Below, one piece after another: positions 42,485 to 51,186 of a stretch of 64,000 bases of DNA. The notes beneath the pieces are model-generated. The model saw only the letters and a list, made by a program, of their open reading frames with translations, was not told the origin of the DNA and searched no databases. The position numbers and the translations under genes are program-made. The stretch is from Geomonas edaphica (GTDB lineage Bacteria; Desulfobacterota; Desulfuromonadia; Geobacterales; Geobacteraceae): the NCBI RefSeq assembly GCF_004917075.1, contig NZ_SSYB01000007.1, positions 1 through 64,000 of the forward strand. The letters are read 5' to 3'. How positions within the stretch are numbered: position 1 is the stretch's first letter; each line of letters opens with the position of its first letter.

Positions 42485-43570
42485 ATGACAACGAGAATAG
42501 GAATCCTGACCGGTGGCGGCGACTGCCCGGGACTTAATGCGGTCATCCGCGGTGTGGTGAAAGCGGCGGTCGGACGCGGCTGGGAAGTGATCGGCATCGA
42601 GGACGGCTTCGACGGCTTTCTGCACCACCACAAATGCCGCCCCCTCGGCCTCGAGGAAGTGCGCGGCATCCTACCGCGCGGCGGCACCATCCTCGGCACC
42701 TCCAACCGCGGCAACCCCTTCTCCTTCCCGATCATGCGCGAGGGAAAAGTGGAACTCGTCGACGTCTCCGAGGAGGTCCGCTCCCGCATCGAACAATTAG
42801 GCCTCACCGCCCTCGTCGTCGTAGGCGGCGACGGCTCCCTCAAAATCGCCCAGGAGATGATGCGCCGCGGCGTTCCCATCGTCGGCGTCCCAAAGACCAT
42901 CGACAACGACCTCCTCGAGACCGACGTTACCTTCGGCTACAACACCGCGCTCGAAACGGCAACCGACGCCCTCGACAAGCTACACTCCACCGCGGAAAGC
43001 CACCACCGCGTCATGGTCCTCGAGGTGATGGGACGCTACGCGGGGTGGATCGCCCTCGAATCCGGCATCGCCGGAGGTGCCGACGTCATCCTCATTCCCG
43101 AGATCCCCTACGACATCGACAAGGTGCGGGAATCGATCATCGCGCGCTGCAAACGCGGCAGACGCTTCAGCGTCGTGGTCGTCGCGGAAGGCGCCTACCC
43201 GAGCGGGGGAAACCGCGTGGTCCTCGAGGCTGCCGGCGGGAAATCGGTCGTCGAACGCTTGGGGGGCGTGGGCGAAGCGCTCTCGCGCGAACTTGGCGGC
43301 GTCCTAGAGATGGACATCAGGGTCACCGTGCTCGGACACCTGCAGCGCGGCGGCTCCCCCTCGACCTTCGACCGCTGCATCGGGAGCAGGTTCGGCGTCA
43401 AGGCGGTCGAACTGATCGAGTCGCAATCCTTCGGCCAGATGGTCTGCCTCAAAGGGCGCAACATCACGTCGGTTCCCATCGAGGACGCGGTGCGGAGCCT
43501 GAACCTCATCGACCCGTCCGGGGAGATGGTGCGCCACGCCGAGGCGCTCGGCATCATGCTCGGGAGATAG
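42485..43570 (+). CDS. pfkA: 6-phosphofructokinase
   Basis: The enzyme phosphorylates fructose 6-phosphate in glycolysis. The 361-residue product has ILTGGGDCPGLNAVIRG at the start, VVGGDGSLK (the Gly after GGD is typical of ATP users), VPKTIDNDL (the Lys is typical of PPi or mixed-group enzymes), and MGRYAGWIALESGIAGGAD and LGHLQRGGSPSTFDR. This places it in the group III type, where phosphate-donor preference cannot be told from these residues alone. TAGGAGGGG precedes the ATG. Confidence 0.93.
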   Translation: MTTRIGILTGGGDCPGLNAVIRGVVKAAVGRGWEVIGIEDGFDGFLHHHKCRPLGLEEVRGILPRGGTILGTSNRGNPFSFPIMREGKVELVDVSEEVRSRIEQLGLTALVVVGGDGSLKIAQEMMRRGVPIVGVPKTIDNDLLETDVTFGYNTALETATDALDKLHSTAESHHRVMVLEVMGRYAGWIALESGIAGGADVILIPEIPYDIDKVRESIIARCKRGRRFSVVVVAEGAYPSGGNRVVLEAAGGKSVVERLGGVGEALSRELGGVLEMDIRVTVLGHLQRGGSPSTFDRCIGSRFGVKAVELIESQSFGQMVCLKGRNITSVPIEDAVRSLNLIDPSGEMVRHAEALGIMLGR

Positions 43571-43581
43571 GCAAGGATATC

Positions 43582-43610
43582 TTGACTTTAATTAATCTCT
43601 GAACTAGACT
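43582..43610 (+). promoter_or_regulatory. Sigma-70 promoter for the GAF chemoreceptor-like gene
   Basis: TTGACT (43582-43587) and TAGACT (43605-43610) are separated by exactly 17 bases, about 60 bases upstream of the ATG at 43669. Confidence 0.55.
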
Positions 43611-43668
43611 GCGGGTGATTTTTTCCGCCCGCACCTGCCTACACCCAATGCAACGAGGTGGCTTAAAC

Positions 43669-45660
43669 ATGAATAACCCGATCGCCGGAGCTAGCAGGAG
43701 CCAACTCTACGCGCTTGCCGGCTTTTTCCTCGGGATCACCGCCCCGCTCGGCTGGATGGTCCTCCGCCTGCTGCTCTTCTCCGACCCCAACCTCCCCCTT
43801 GCCTCGCAGTTCTTTTCCGAGATGACCCAAAGCGCGCAGGGGATGGCCCTCTACGTTTATATGGGAGTGGGAACGGCCCTGGTGATGGCGATCTTCGGCT
43901 TCTTCATCGGGCGCGCCATCGACGAGCTGCACCAGCGCGGCGAACGGCTCGACCAACTGGTGCAGGAGGTGGACGGCCAGAAGAAGCTTTTCGAGAACCG
44001 CTACAAGGTACTCGACAACAACATAAAGAACTTCCACAAGATCAATTCCCGCATCCAGAAGGCGGTGCGCAGGGACGACGTGCTTGCCCTCTGCGTCGAA
44101 GGTCTGCACGAGGTGCTGGGATACGAGCGCGTCAACGTGCTCATGGCGGACGCGGGGAGGAAGAACCTTTTCTTCGCGGCGAGCGCCGGCAACGAGAGCA
44201 AGGTGGGGTCTGAGGTCACCATCCCGATCGACGCCCGCTCCGGCGTCATCTACAAGTCCTTCGCCGAGCGGCAGGTCTACTTCATCGAGGGGATCTCCAA
44301 GTACCCTTCCGACTACCTGTTGCAGGCCCCCTTCGATACTATCGAACCGCTGCGTTCCTCCACCTTCATCCTCTGTCCCATCGTGGTGAAGGGTGAGACC
44401 GTCGGCGTCTTCGGCCTCGACAACAAGAAGAGCCACCGCGCCCTGAACGACACCGACGTCGACACCATCCGCCTTTTCGCCGATCAGGCCGCCGCCGCCT
44501 TCATGCGCATCGGCCTGCTCCAGTCCATCGACCGGCTCACCAACGAACTAGGCAGGACCTTCTCCGACCTTTCCACCCAGCGCGAGAACTTCTCCGCCAA
44601 CCTCTACCGCCTGAGAAGCGCCGCCGAGTCGCTCTCCGGCAGCTCCATCAAGGTGGACGCCGCCGCTCATGGGGTCATGGAATCGGTGGACAGCGCGAGT
44701 GCCGCGGCTGCCGAGATCTCCGTCGCCACCGACCAGATCACGCACAACATGGACTCCCTCTCCGATTCGGTCTACAAGTCAGTCTCCGCGATGGAACAGA
44801 TCACCACCACGCTGCGCCAGGTCGAAAAGAACACCGGCCATTCCCACAGCCTCTCCAGCCGCGTGAAAGAGCACGCCGAGCAGGGTGCCGGCATCGTGCG
44901 CGAGACGGTGGATGCGCTCGCCGAGATCCAGCGCTCCGTCGACCTCTCCTACGAGGGGATCAAGCGTCTGAGCGCCAACAGCGGCCGGATCGAAGGGTTC
45001 GTCAGCGTGATCAACGACATCACCAAGAGGACGAACCTCCTCGCGCTGAACGCCTCGATCATCGCAGCCCAGGCGGGCGAGTACGGCAAGAGCTTCGGCG
45101 TGGTCGCCGACGAGATCAGGAACCTCTCCCTGCAGACCGGGCTTTCCACGGGCGAGATCACCGGGATCATCGAAGAGATCATGTCCGAATCCCGTAACGC
45201 CGCCGACTACGTCACCGCCACCAAGGACCTGGTGAAAAAGGGTGTCAAACTGGGGCAGCAGACCGGCGTGTCGCTCTCAAGCATCCTGGACAGCTCGCAG
45301 AAGGCGCTGGACATGACCGAGCAGATCAAACTCGCCACGGAGGAGCAGGCAGCAAGCGTGCAGCTGGTGACCCGCTCCATCGAGGACGTAAGCTCCATGA
45401 CCATGCAGATCTTCAAGGCATCCAAGGAGCAGGGCGTGGCGACCAAGAGCGTCGCGCGTTCGCTTGAGGACGTGAAGGACATGAGCCACGAGATGGTGAA
45501 CGCCGCGGGACGCCAAAACGTCGATACCGGCGAGATCAAGGGGAGCATCGACTACGTCACCCGCATGGCAGACGCCATCTTCGACGGCATCGAGGAGCGT
45601 CAGCAGGAGAGCGGGCAGGTGGTCAAGGAGCTGGAGCAGATCAAGGCCAGCGCGGAGTAG
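43669..45660 (+). CDS. Methyl-accepting chemotaxis-type protein with GAF domain
   Basis: The 663-residue product has two N-terminal membrane helices (residues about 11-35 and 60-85), a short coiled coil, a GAF sensor domain (about 130-295) and a chemoreceptor signalling domain with the hairpin tip RTNLLALNASIIAAQAG at about 460-476. The tip differs from the usual LNAAIEAARAGE, so coupling to CheA/CheW may be unusual or the protein may serve another output. It has no large periplasmic domain, so it likely senses a cytoplasmic signal. ATG 43669 follows GAGGTGG. Confidence 0.9.
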   Translation: MNNPIAGASRSQLYALAGFFLGITAPLGWMVLRLLLFSDPNLPLASQFFSEMTQSAQGMALYVYMGVGTALVMAIFGFFIGRAIDELHQRGERLDQLVQEVDGQKKLFENRYKVLDNNIKNFHKINSRIQKAVRRDDVLALCVEGLHEVLGYERVNVLMADAGRKNLFFAASAGNESKVGSEVTIPIDARSGVIYKSFAERQVYFIEGISKYPSDYLLQAPFDTIEPLRSSTFILCPIVVKGETVGVFGLDNKKSHRALNDTDVDTIRLFADQAAAAFMRIGLLQSIDRLTNELGRTFSDLSTQRENFSANLYRLRSAAESLSGSSIKVDAAAHGVMESVDSASAAAAEISVATDQITHNMDSLSDSVYKSVSAMEQITTTLRQVEKNTGHSHSLSSRVKEHAEQGAGIVRETVDALAEIQRSVDLSYEGIKRLSANSGRIEGFVSVINDITKRTNLLALNASIIAAQAGEYGKSFGVVADEIRNLSLQTGLSTGEITGIIEEIMSESRNAADYVTATKDLVKKGVKLGQQTGVSLSSILDSSQKALDMTEQIKLATEEQAASVQLVTRSIEDVSSMTMQIFKASKEQGVATKSVARSLEDVKDMSHEMVNAAGRQNVDTGEIKGSIDYVTRMADAIFDGIEERQQESGQVVKELEQIKASAE

Positions 45661-45689
45661 TGAAGAAAACGCTGGACTTTGTCGCAACT

Positions 45690-45886
45690 GTTGTGGTACT
45701 TCCGTAACGGTGTTTGGCCCGCTATGATTGAGTGGAGCCGGAAAGGACACCAAAGAGTAAGAGACATACCGCCTGGATTCCAGATGGAACCGGTACGGGA
45801 AGCGATATGCTGGCCAGAGCTGCGCCCGAATAGGGCCCTAATTAGCTCTTTTTTACAGCGTCTTCCCCCGAAGGCGTTTTTTTTTG
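45690..45886 (+). ncRNA. Structured panBCD leader RNA ending in a terminator
   Basis: The 342-base gap between the receptor gene and panB contains two stem-loops. One at about 45710-45752 has GGTGT/ACACC outside and an inner stem (TGGCCCGCT with AGTGG-A-GCCG) carrying a bulged A. One at about 45768-45796 has TACCG/CGGTA enclosing CTGG/CCAG. An intrinsic terminator follows (45859-45886: CGTCTTC/GAAGGCG with CCCC loop, then nine T). Position before panB, stem-loop form and bulged A recall the known pan RNA motif of deltaproteobacteria, but I could not compare it base by base. Boundaries are approximate. Confidence 0.5.
45859..45886 (+). terminator. Intrinsic terminator upstream of panB
   Basis: A 7-bp stem with one G-U pair, CCCC loop and nine T, 117 bases before panB. 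It ends the leader RNA and could act as an attenuator of panBCD. Confidence 0.75.
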
Positions 45887-46002
45887 CCCGAAAACGCCCC
45901 GGAGAACGGTCAGGTAAGTCTCATAGATTACACGTTTTATCTAGCACCACGTTCTGTTCACCTGTATACGAAAATTTCATCCATCTCACAGGAGCAGGGT
46001 AG

Positions 46003-46806
46003 ATGCAAAAAAAGAAGACCGTTCTCGACTTTCAGAAGATGAAAGCGGAAGGGGAGAAGATAGCGGTACTCACGAGCTACGACTTTCCCATGACCGGCCT
46101 CATCGACGGCGCCGGGATCGACATGATCCTCGTCGGCGATTCGTTGGGGGTCGTGGTGGCGGGGCATGACAATACGCTTCCTGTCACCATGGAAGACATG
46201 ATCTACCACACAAAGGCCGTGATGCGCGCGCGTCCGAACGCCTTTGTCGTTGCCGACATGCCTTTTCTCTCCTACCAGACCGACCTGACGAGCGCGCGTT
46301 TGAACGCCGGGCTCCTGGTGAAGGACGGCGGCGCCGCCGCGGTCAAGATCGAGGGTGGCGTCAACGCCGCCGCGGCCATCGCCGCCATAACCGAGATGGA
46401 CATCCCGGTCATGGGGCACATCGGCCTCACCCCGCAGTCGCTGCACCGCATGGGCGGTTACAAGGTGCAGGGCAAAGGTGACGCCCAGGCCGAGAAACTC
46501 CTCGAGGATGCCCGCGCCGTTGAGCGCGCCGGCGCCTTCGCCGTGGTCCTCGAAGGGATCCCGATGGGGCTCGCCGCGCGCATCACCGAAGAACTCACCA
46601 TCCCGACCATCGGTATCGGGGCCGGCCCGCACTGCGACGGCCAGGTGCTGGTGATCCATGACATCCTGGGGCTTTGCAGCAAATACTCCCCGAAATTCGT
46701 GAAACGTTACGCGGAACTCGCGCCCATCATAGCCGAGGCCTGCGCCAACTACATAGCCGACGTAAAGGGCGGCACATTCCCGGAAGAAAGGCACTGCTTC
46801 AAATGA
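46003..46806 (+). CDS. panB: 3-methyl-2-oxobutanoate hydroxymethyltransferase
   Basis: PanB makes ketopantoate, the first committed step to pantothenate and coenzyme A. The 267-residue product has the magnesium/substrate segments [41 protein letters not shown] and HIGLTPQS, and the late [24 protein letters not shown] precedes the ATG. Its stop overlaps the panC start (ATGA). Confidence 0.97.
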   Translation: MQKKKTVLDFQKMKAEGEKIAVLTSYDFPMTGLIDGAGIDMILVGDSLGVVVAGHDNTLPVTMEDMIYHTKAVMRARPNAFVVADMPFLSYQTDLTSARLNAGLLVKDGGAAAVKIEGGVNAAAAIAAITEMDIPVMGHIGLTPQSLHRMGGYKVQGKGDAQAEKLLEDARAVERAGAFAVVLEGIPMGLAARITEELTIPTIGIGAGPHCDGQVLVIHDILGLCSKYSPKFVKRYAELAPIIAEACANYIADVKGGTFPEERHCFK

Positions 46807-47642
46807 TAGTCATCGAGTCAGTCGCGCAGATGCAGCAGTTTGCGCGCGAAAGGCGGGGCGAGATCGCCCTGGTCCCCACCATGGGTTACCTACACGAGGG
46901 ACACGCTTCCCTCATGACCGAGGCGCGCCGTCGCGCCAAAACCGTCGTGGTCAGTATCTTCGTGAACCCCACCCAGTTCGGCGTCAACGAGGACCTGGAC
47001 AGCTACCCCCGCGACCTCGAGCGCGACAAGAAAGTCGCCGCCGCGGCAGGCGTCGACGTCATCTTCGCGCCGAAGGCCGCCGACATGTACCCCGAGGGGT
47101 ACCAGAGCTACCTGAACGTCGAAGAGCTCACCACGCATCTGTGCGGCGCGAGCCGCCCCGGCCACTTCCGCGGAGTCACCACCGTGGTCGCGAAGCTCTT
47201 CAACATCGTGATGCCGACCCTTGCCGTTTTTGGCAAGAAGGACTTCCAGCAGCTCGCCGTGATCAGGCGCATGGTGAAGGACTTCAACTTCGACATCGAG
47301 ATCGTTGGGATGCCCATCGTGCGCGAAGCCGACGGCCTGGCGCTCAGCTCCAGGAACGCGCGTCTCACGCCCGAGCAGCGAAAGGAGGCCCTCTGCCTCT
47401 CCCGCGCCATAGCGGCGGTCCGCGACGCCTTCGGTAAAGGCGAGCGGAGCGTGGTGGCGCTCAAGGAAAAGGCCCTTGCCGTGATCGGCGCGGAGAAGGG
47501 TGCTGAAGTGGATTACCTGGAATTCAGGGATCAGGACAGCCTGCTCCCGCTGGATGAAGCGAATGATAGAACGCTGCTCGCACTTGCCGTGCGGGTCGGC
47601 TCGGTACGGTTGATCGACAACAGCGTATTAGGGGAGGAATAG
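46803..47642 (+). CDS. panC: Pantothenate synthetase
   Basis: PanC joins pantoate and beta-alanine using ATP. The 279-residue product has the ATP-binding [15 protein letters not shown] (HXGH-like), [38 protein letters not shown] and [14 protein letters not shown] 46803 overlaps the panB stop; a longer frame inside panB is not used. panD follows 5 bases later. Confidence 0.97.
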   Translation: MIVIESVAQMQQFARERRGEIALVPTMGYLHEGHASLMTEARRRAKTVVVSIFVNPTQFGVNEDLDSYPRDLERDKKVAAAAGVDVIFAPKAADMYPEGYQSYLNVEELTTHLCGASRPGHFRGVTTVVAKLFNIVMPTLAVFGKKDFQQLAVIRRMVKDFNFDIEIVGMPIVREADGLALSSRNARLTPEQRKEALCLSRAIAAVRDAFGKGERSVVALKEKALAVIGAEKGAEVDYLEFRDQDSLLPLDEANDRTLLALAVRVGSVRLIDNSVLGEE

Positions 47643-47647
47643 GAAAT

Positions 47648-48052
47648 ATGGACAGGAAGATGCTTAAGAGCAAGATCCACAGGGCAACGGTAACCGGTGC
47701 AGACCTGCACTACGAAGGTAGCATCACCATCGACCTCGACCTCATGGAAGCGGCCGACATCATCCCGTACGAGGCCGTCTGCATTTGGGACGTCACCAAC
47801 GGCAGCCGTTTCGAGACCTACGCCATCGAAGGCGAGCGTGGTTCCGGCGTCATTTGCATCAACGGCGCAGCCGCAAGGCTCGTGGCGCCGCAGGACCTGG
47901 TGATCATCGCAAGCTTCGTGAACATGTCCAACGCCGAAGCCATTGCCCACGAGCCGAAGCTTGTTTTTGTCGACGACAAGAACAAGATGCTCCCGACCCG
48001 CAAGGAAGAAGCCGGCCAGGCGACGCTCAAGAGCGTGCACTGGAAGAACTAG
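47648..48052 (+). CDS. panD: Aspartate 1-decarboxylase
   Basis: PanD makes beta-alanine from aspartate. It is a pyruvoyl enzyme made as a proenzyme that cuts itself between Gly24 and Ser25, here in the segment HYEGSITID. The 134-residue length and the segments [16 protein letters not shown] and NGAAARLV are typical. It completes panBCD, and a strong terminator follows. Confidence 0.97.
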   Translation: MDRKMLKSKIHRATVTGADLHYEGSITIDLDLMEAADIIPYEAVCIWDVTNGSRFETYAIEGERGSGVICINGAAARLVAPQDLVIIASFVNMSNAEAIAHEPKLVFVDDKNKMLPTRKEEAGQATLKSVHWKN

Positions 48053-48079
48053 GTAATAAACAAACAGCAGTATCCGAGA

Positions 48080-48113
48080 CGCTGACAGAAGAACATTCTG
48101 TCAGCGTTTTTTT
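48080..48113 (+). terminator. Intrinsic terminator after panD
   Basis: CGCTGACAGA (48080-48089) and TCTGTCAGCG (48097-48106) form a perfect 10-bp stem, followed by seven T. Confidence 0.95.
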
Positions 48114-48155
48114 ATTTGCCAGTGAATAACAGGGAATCTAGTGGAATATTGCCAT

Positions 48156-48216
48156 AAAGTACCGCACGCCCCCTAACGTCCCCCCCTTTGCGAAGGGGGG
48201 ACAGGGGGGATTTGCC
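48156..48216 (+). repeat. Dispersed palindromic repeat, copy 5
   Basis: A single plus-oriented copy in the 307-base gap between panD and the amidohydrolase gene. Apart from this and the panD terminator nothing else is seen between 48053 and 48359. Confidence 0.8.
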
Positions 48217-48359
48217 TCTATTTAACCCAGCAATGCCAGTACACCACGTTGGCTTTGATTCCAATAACCTGCTAAACTTATTCCCGTTGAGCTCATCACT
48301 CATCTATAGGTGCTATCAGAACATCTGTGACAAGTATCCACACCCATCGAGGTCGCCGC

Positions 48360-49604
48360 ATGAGAATCTACGCCGCCGCAAACCTGCTTCCCATTTCCTC
48401 CCCGCCCATCGCAGGCGGCGCCCTCGCCGTGGAAGACGGCCGTATCGTCGCGGTTGGCACCCTGAACGAACTCCGCGCGCAGTTTTCCGCGCCGGTAACC
48501 GACCTGCGCGAATCGGTGATCATGCCCGGCCTGGTGAACGCGCACACCCATCTCGAGCTCACCCATTTCCCCGCCTGGAAGGTGCGCAAGGACCTCGACT
48601 ACCTCCCCAAACGCTACGTCGAATGGATCCAGCAGGTGGTGAAAATAAAGCGCGCCTTAGAGCCGGGCGAAATCGAGCATTCCACGAAGGAAGGGATGCG
48701 CCTTTGCCTCGAGTCCGGCACCACCGCGGTCGGAGACATCCTGTCCGATTTTTCGCTCATTCCTCTCTACCGCGACACGCCGCTGACCGGCAGGCTCTTC
48801 CTCGAGGCGATTGGGCACGACCCGATCCTTTGCGACACGCTCATTGCCAGGCTGGAAACCGCGCTGCAGGGGATCGAGGGAGCGTTACTCCCCGGCGTTT
48901 CCCCGCACACGCCCCACACCGTTTCCGCTCATCTCTTCGCGTGCCTAAACGCGCTATCCGAAAAACTCGGCATCCCGAAGGCCGTGCACCTCTCCGAGAC
49001 CACCGAAGAAGTGGCGTTCATGCACGACACCAGCGGGGCCTTTGCCGATATCCTTTACCCGATGGCGCACTGGGAGCAGTACCTGCCGCACCCGATGCGT
49101 ACCACCTCGACCCGTTACCTGGACGATCTCGGCGTGCTCGATACCTCGACCATCGCCGTTCACGCCGTGCACGTAACCCCCAACGACGTAGCACTTCTTA
49201 AAGAACGCGGCGTAAGCATCGTGCTCTGCCCGCGTAGCAACGATCGGCTCTTCGTCGGCTGCGCCCCCCACAAACTCCTGAAGCAATCCGGCATCGCGCT
49301 GGCCCTCGGCACCGATTCCCTGGCCAGCAACGATTCGCTTTCCATGTGGGACGAGATGCGCTACCTGCAGCAGGCTGCCCCCGGCGTTTTCGAGCCGCGG
49401 GAACTGTTGGCCATGGCGACCCTGGGAGGCGCGCGGGCGCTGCGTATCGAAGACCGTGTCGGGACTCTTGAGCCGGGCAAGCGCGCCGACTTCCAGGTGC
49501 TCGCCTGCGGTTGCGGGAGCGACGCCTCTTCGATCGAGGCTGCCCTTATTGCCCGCGCAGAAGTGGAGCAGGTCTATATCGCAGGAACCCGCTATTTACA
49601 GTAA
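48360..49604 (+). CDS. Amidohydrolase of the SAH/MTA deaminase-like family
   Basis: The 414-residue product is a metal-dependent amidohydrolase (COG0402 type): an N-terminal beta part, MPGLVNAHTHLELTHFPAW with the HXH metal pair, PHTPHTVSAHLF, VHLSETTEEVAFM, AVHAVHVTPND and the Asp ligand in LGTDSLASNDSLSMWDEM. Relatives deaminate S-adenosylhomocysteine, methylthioadenosine or 6-aminodeoxyfutalosine; the last would fit the futalosine menaquinone route used by many Geobacter relatives, but this is inference. ATG 48360 follows CGAGGT; a GTG at 48327 is the alternative. Confidence 0.85.
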   Translation: MRIYAAANLLPISSPPIAGGALAVEDGRIVAVGTLNELRAQFSAPVTDLRESVIMPGLVNAHTHLELTHFPAWKVRKDLDYLPKRYVEWIQQVVKIKRALEPGEIEHSTKEGMRLCLESGTTAVGDILSDFSLIPLYRDTPLTGRLFLEAIGHDPILCDTLIARLETALQGIEGALLPGVSPHTPHTVSAHLFACLNALSEKLGIPKAVHLSETTEEVAFMHDTSGAFADILYPMAHWEQYLPHPMRTTSTRYLDDLGVLDTSTIAVHAVHVTPNDVALLKERGVSIVLCPRSNDRLFVGCAPHKLLKQSGIALALGTDSLASNDSLSMWDEMRYLQQAAPGVFEPRELLAMATLGGARALRIEDRVGTLEPGKRADFQVLACGCGSDASSIEAALIARAEVEQVYIAGTRYLQ

Positions 49605-49662
49605 CCATGGTGAGCTTTGATTTCTCCTTCCGGATCTGGGGGGAGAGGAGGGGAGGGCGATC

Positions 49663-50751
49663 ATGCGGCAGATGAGCGTGCACCGTTTGGTAACCCGGTA
49701 TTGCAGTAGACTACTGGTCTTGTCGGGCGTCCTGTTGTTCATCGGTTGTGGCGGTGGCGGCTCCTCTTCGTCTGATGTTCCTCCCAAAAAAGAGTGGGCC
49801 CAGGCAACCTCGGTATCAAGCTCCTCGACCGTTGCCAGCATCAGCGGGACCGCCTGGATTTCCGATTCCTATTACGCCAGCCATTGCGTCGGCTTTTCCT
49901 GCATCATAGATGACACGCGCACCGACGACTATCCCGGCGTTGACGTCACCTATATCAATCAGACCACCGGCGCCAGCGGCACCGCGAAAAGCTACTACGG
50001 GCCCGGAACCGACTGGGCGCACAAATGGTTCGCCGGAGTGCCGGTAGTTCCAGGAAGTAACGACATCGTGATCTCCGCCTATGACCCCGGCGGCAATGGG
50101 ACCACCATCACGATTCAAGTCGTAGCCCCGCAGCCCTTGACGGTGCAGTCGACTGCCCCTGCGTCAGCTGCTACCGGAGTGCTGTTGAACGCAAGCATTT
50201 CCGCGCAGCTTAGCGGCGAGATTGACCCTTCGACGACCTACTTTGTCGCGGTCAATGGCCCCGATGGAGCGGTTGCCGGCACCAAGAGTGTAAGCGGATC
50301 GACCGTGACCTTCACCCCCGCCGCCAATCTTGCCTATGCCACCACCTACACCGTAACCATCCCCACCACGCTGCGCGCCGTTTCCGGCTCCTCCTTGACC
50401 TCCGAATACACCTGGACCTTCACCACGATGGACTACCCGCTTTTCCGCGTGGTTTCAACCTATCCCGCGGCCGGAGCGACCGGCGTTTCCACGTACGCAA
50501 GCGTTTCAGCTGACTTCAACGCGACGCTCGACTACTCCACCTTCGGCAGTTCGTCTTTCTACGTGAGAAACGCGAGCGGAGAGCTGTGGGGGCGCTACTA
50601 TTCTGTGTTTGGCGCGGGCGGGTCGATAACCGACGGCGTTCCGCTGCAGGCGAACACCACCTATACCGCCACCCTCACCACCGCCATAAAAGACAACGCC
50701 GGAAACGCCATGCCCTTCGACTACGTCTGGAGTTTCAAGACCGGCGACTGA
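49663..50751 (+). CDS. Lipoprotein with Ig-like (SbsA-type) domains
   Basis: The 362-residue product has a lipoprotein signal ending in LFIGC, followed by a Gly/Ser-rich spacer. Residues about 45-150 form a Ser/Thr-rich region and about 155-362 two Ig-like Big_5 domains with the hallmark patterns STAPASAATGVLLNASI and STYPAAGATGVSTYASVSA and conserved YTWTFTT / YVWSFKT endings. It is likely a surface or periplasmic adhesive or structural lipoprotein; no enzymatic motif is seen. GGAGGG precedes the ATG. Confidence 0.85.
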   Translation: MRQMSVHRLVTRYCSRLLVLSGVLLFIGCGGGGSSSSDVPPKKEWAQATSVSSSSTVASISGTAWISDSYYASHCVGFSCIIDDTRTDDYPGVDVTYINQTTGASGTAKSYYGPGTDWAHKWFAGVPVVPGSNDIVISAYDPGGNGTTITIQVVAPQPLTVQSTAPASAATGVLLNASISAQLSGEIDPSTTYFVAVNGPDGAVAGTKSVSGSTVTFTPAANLAYATTYTVTIPTTLRAVSGSSLTSEYTWTFTTMDYPLFRVVSTYPAAGATGVSTYASVSADFNATLDYSTFGSSSFYVRNASGELWGRYYSVFGAGGSITDGVPLQANTTYTATLTTAIKDNAGNAMPFDYVWSFKTGD

Positions 50752-50878
50752 TAGTTGCCGTCTCGTTACCGTTTTGTCTTTTCCCCGCCGGTTGATCATC
50801 CCCCCCGCCGCGCTATCCTTTTATCCCGAAATTCCACGGAGCAGTACACGTATCCACGACCTCTGTTATAGCGTCCCA

Positions 50879-50940
50879 CGCAGCGCCGTACGCGCCCAGA
50901 CGTCCCCCCCTTTGCGAAGGGGGGACAGGGGGGATTTGCT
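50879..50940 (+). repeat. Dispersed palindromic repeat, copy 6
   Basis: A single plus-oriented copy in the 435-base gap 50752-51186, upstream of the efflux promoter and operator. Confidence 0.8.
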
Positions 50941-51018
50941 TTTAGTTCTTCGTCCTCAAACTCCCACCGTCTCCGCTTTTAAAACCTTCCGCACCATCTC
51001 CCTCCCCAAATTTTGCTT

Positions 51019-51058
51019 CTTGACATCACCGAGAAGAAAGAATACTGTACCGTACAGT
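51019..51058 (+). promoter_or_regulatory. Efflux operon promoter overlapped by a perfect palindrome
   Basis: TTGACA (51019-51024), 17 bases, then TACTGT (51042-51047). The -10 is part of TACTGTAC-C-GTACAGTA (51042-51058), an exact 8-1-8 palindrome of the size bound by TetR dimers. The TetR gene at the end of the operon is the probable ligand. Confidence 0.75.
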
Positions 51059-51186
51059 ACAGAATGTTGCGTAGCGCGAATGCAATCAGGTTAAGGCGAA
51101 TTTGCCGCTAACTTTCGCCTTTTCCCCCGGCGAAACCTCTTGCAAACCCGCCCGTAACGCTTCAAAAGATGGGAGAGCTCCAAAAA

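Noticed and set aside
23074-50940. CRISPR-like array from the recurring CCCCCCTTTGCGAAGGGGGG unit
   Set aside because: Copies are kilobases apart, not evenly spaced, and there are no cas genes.
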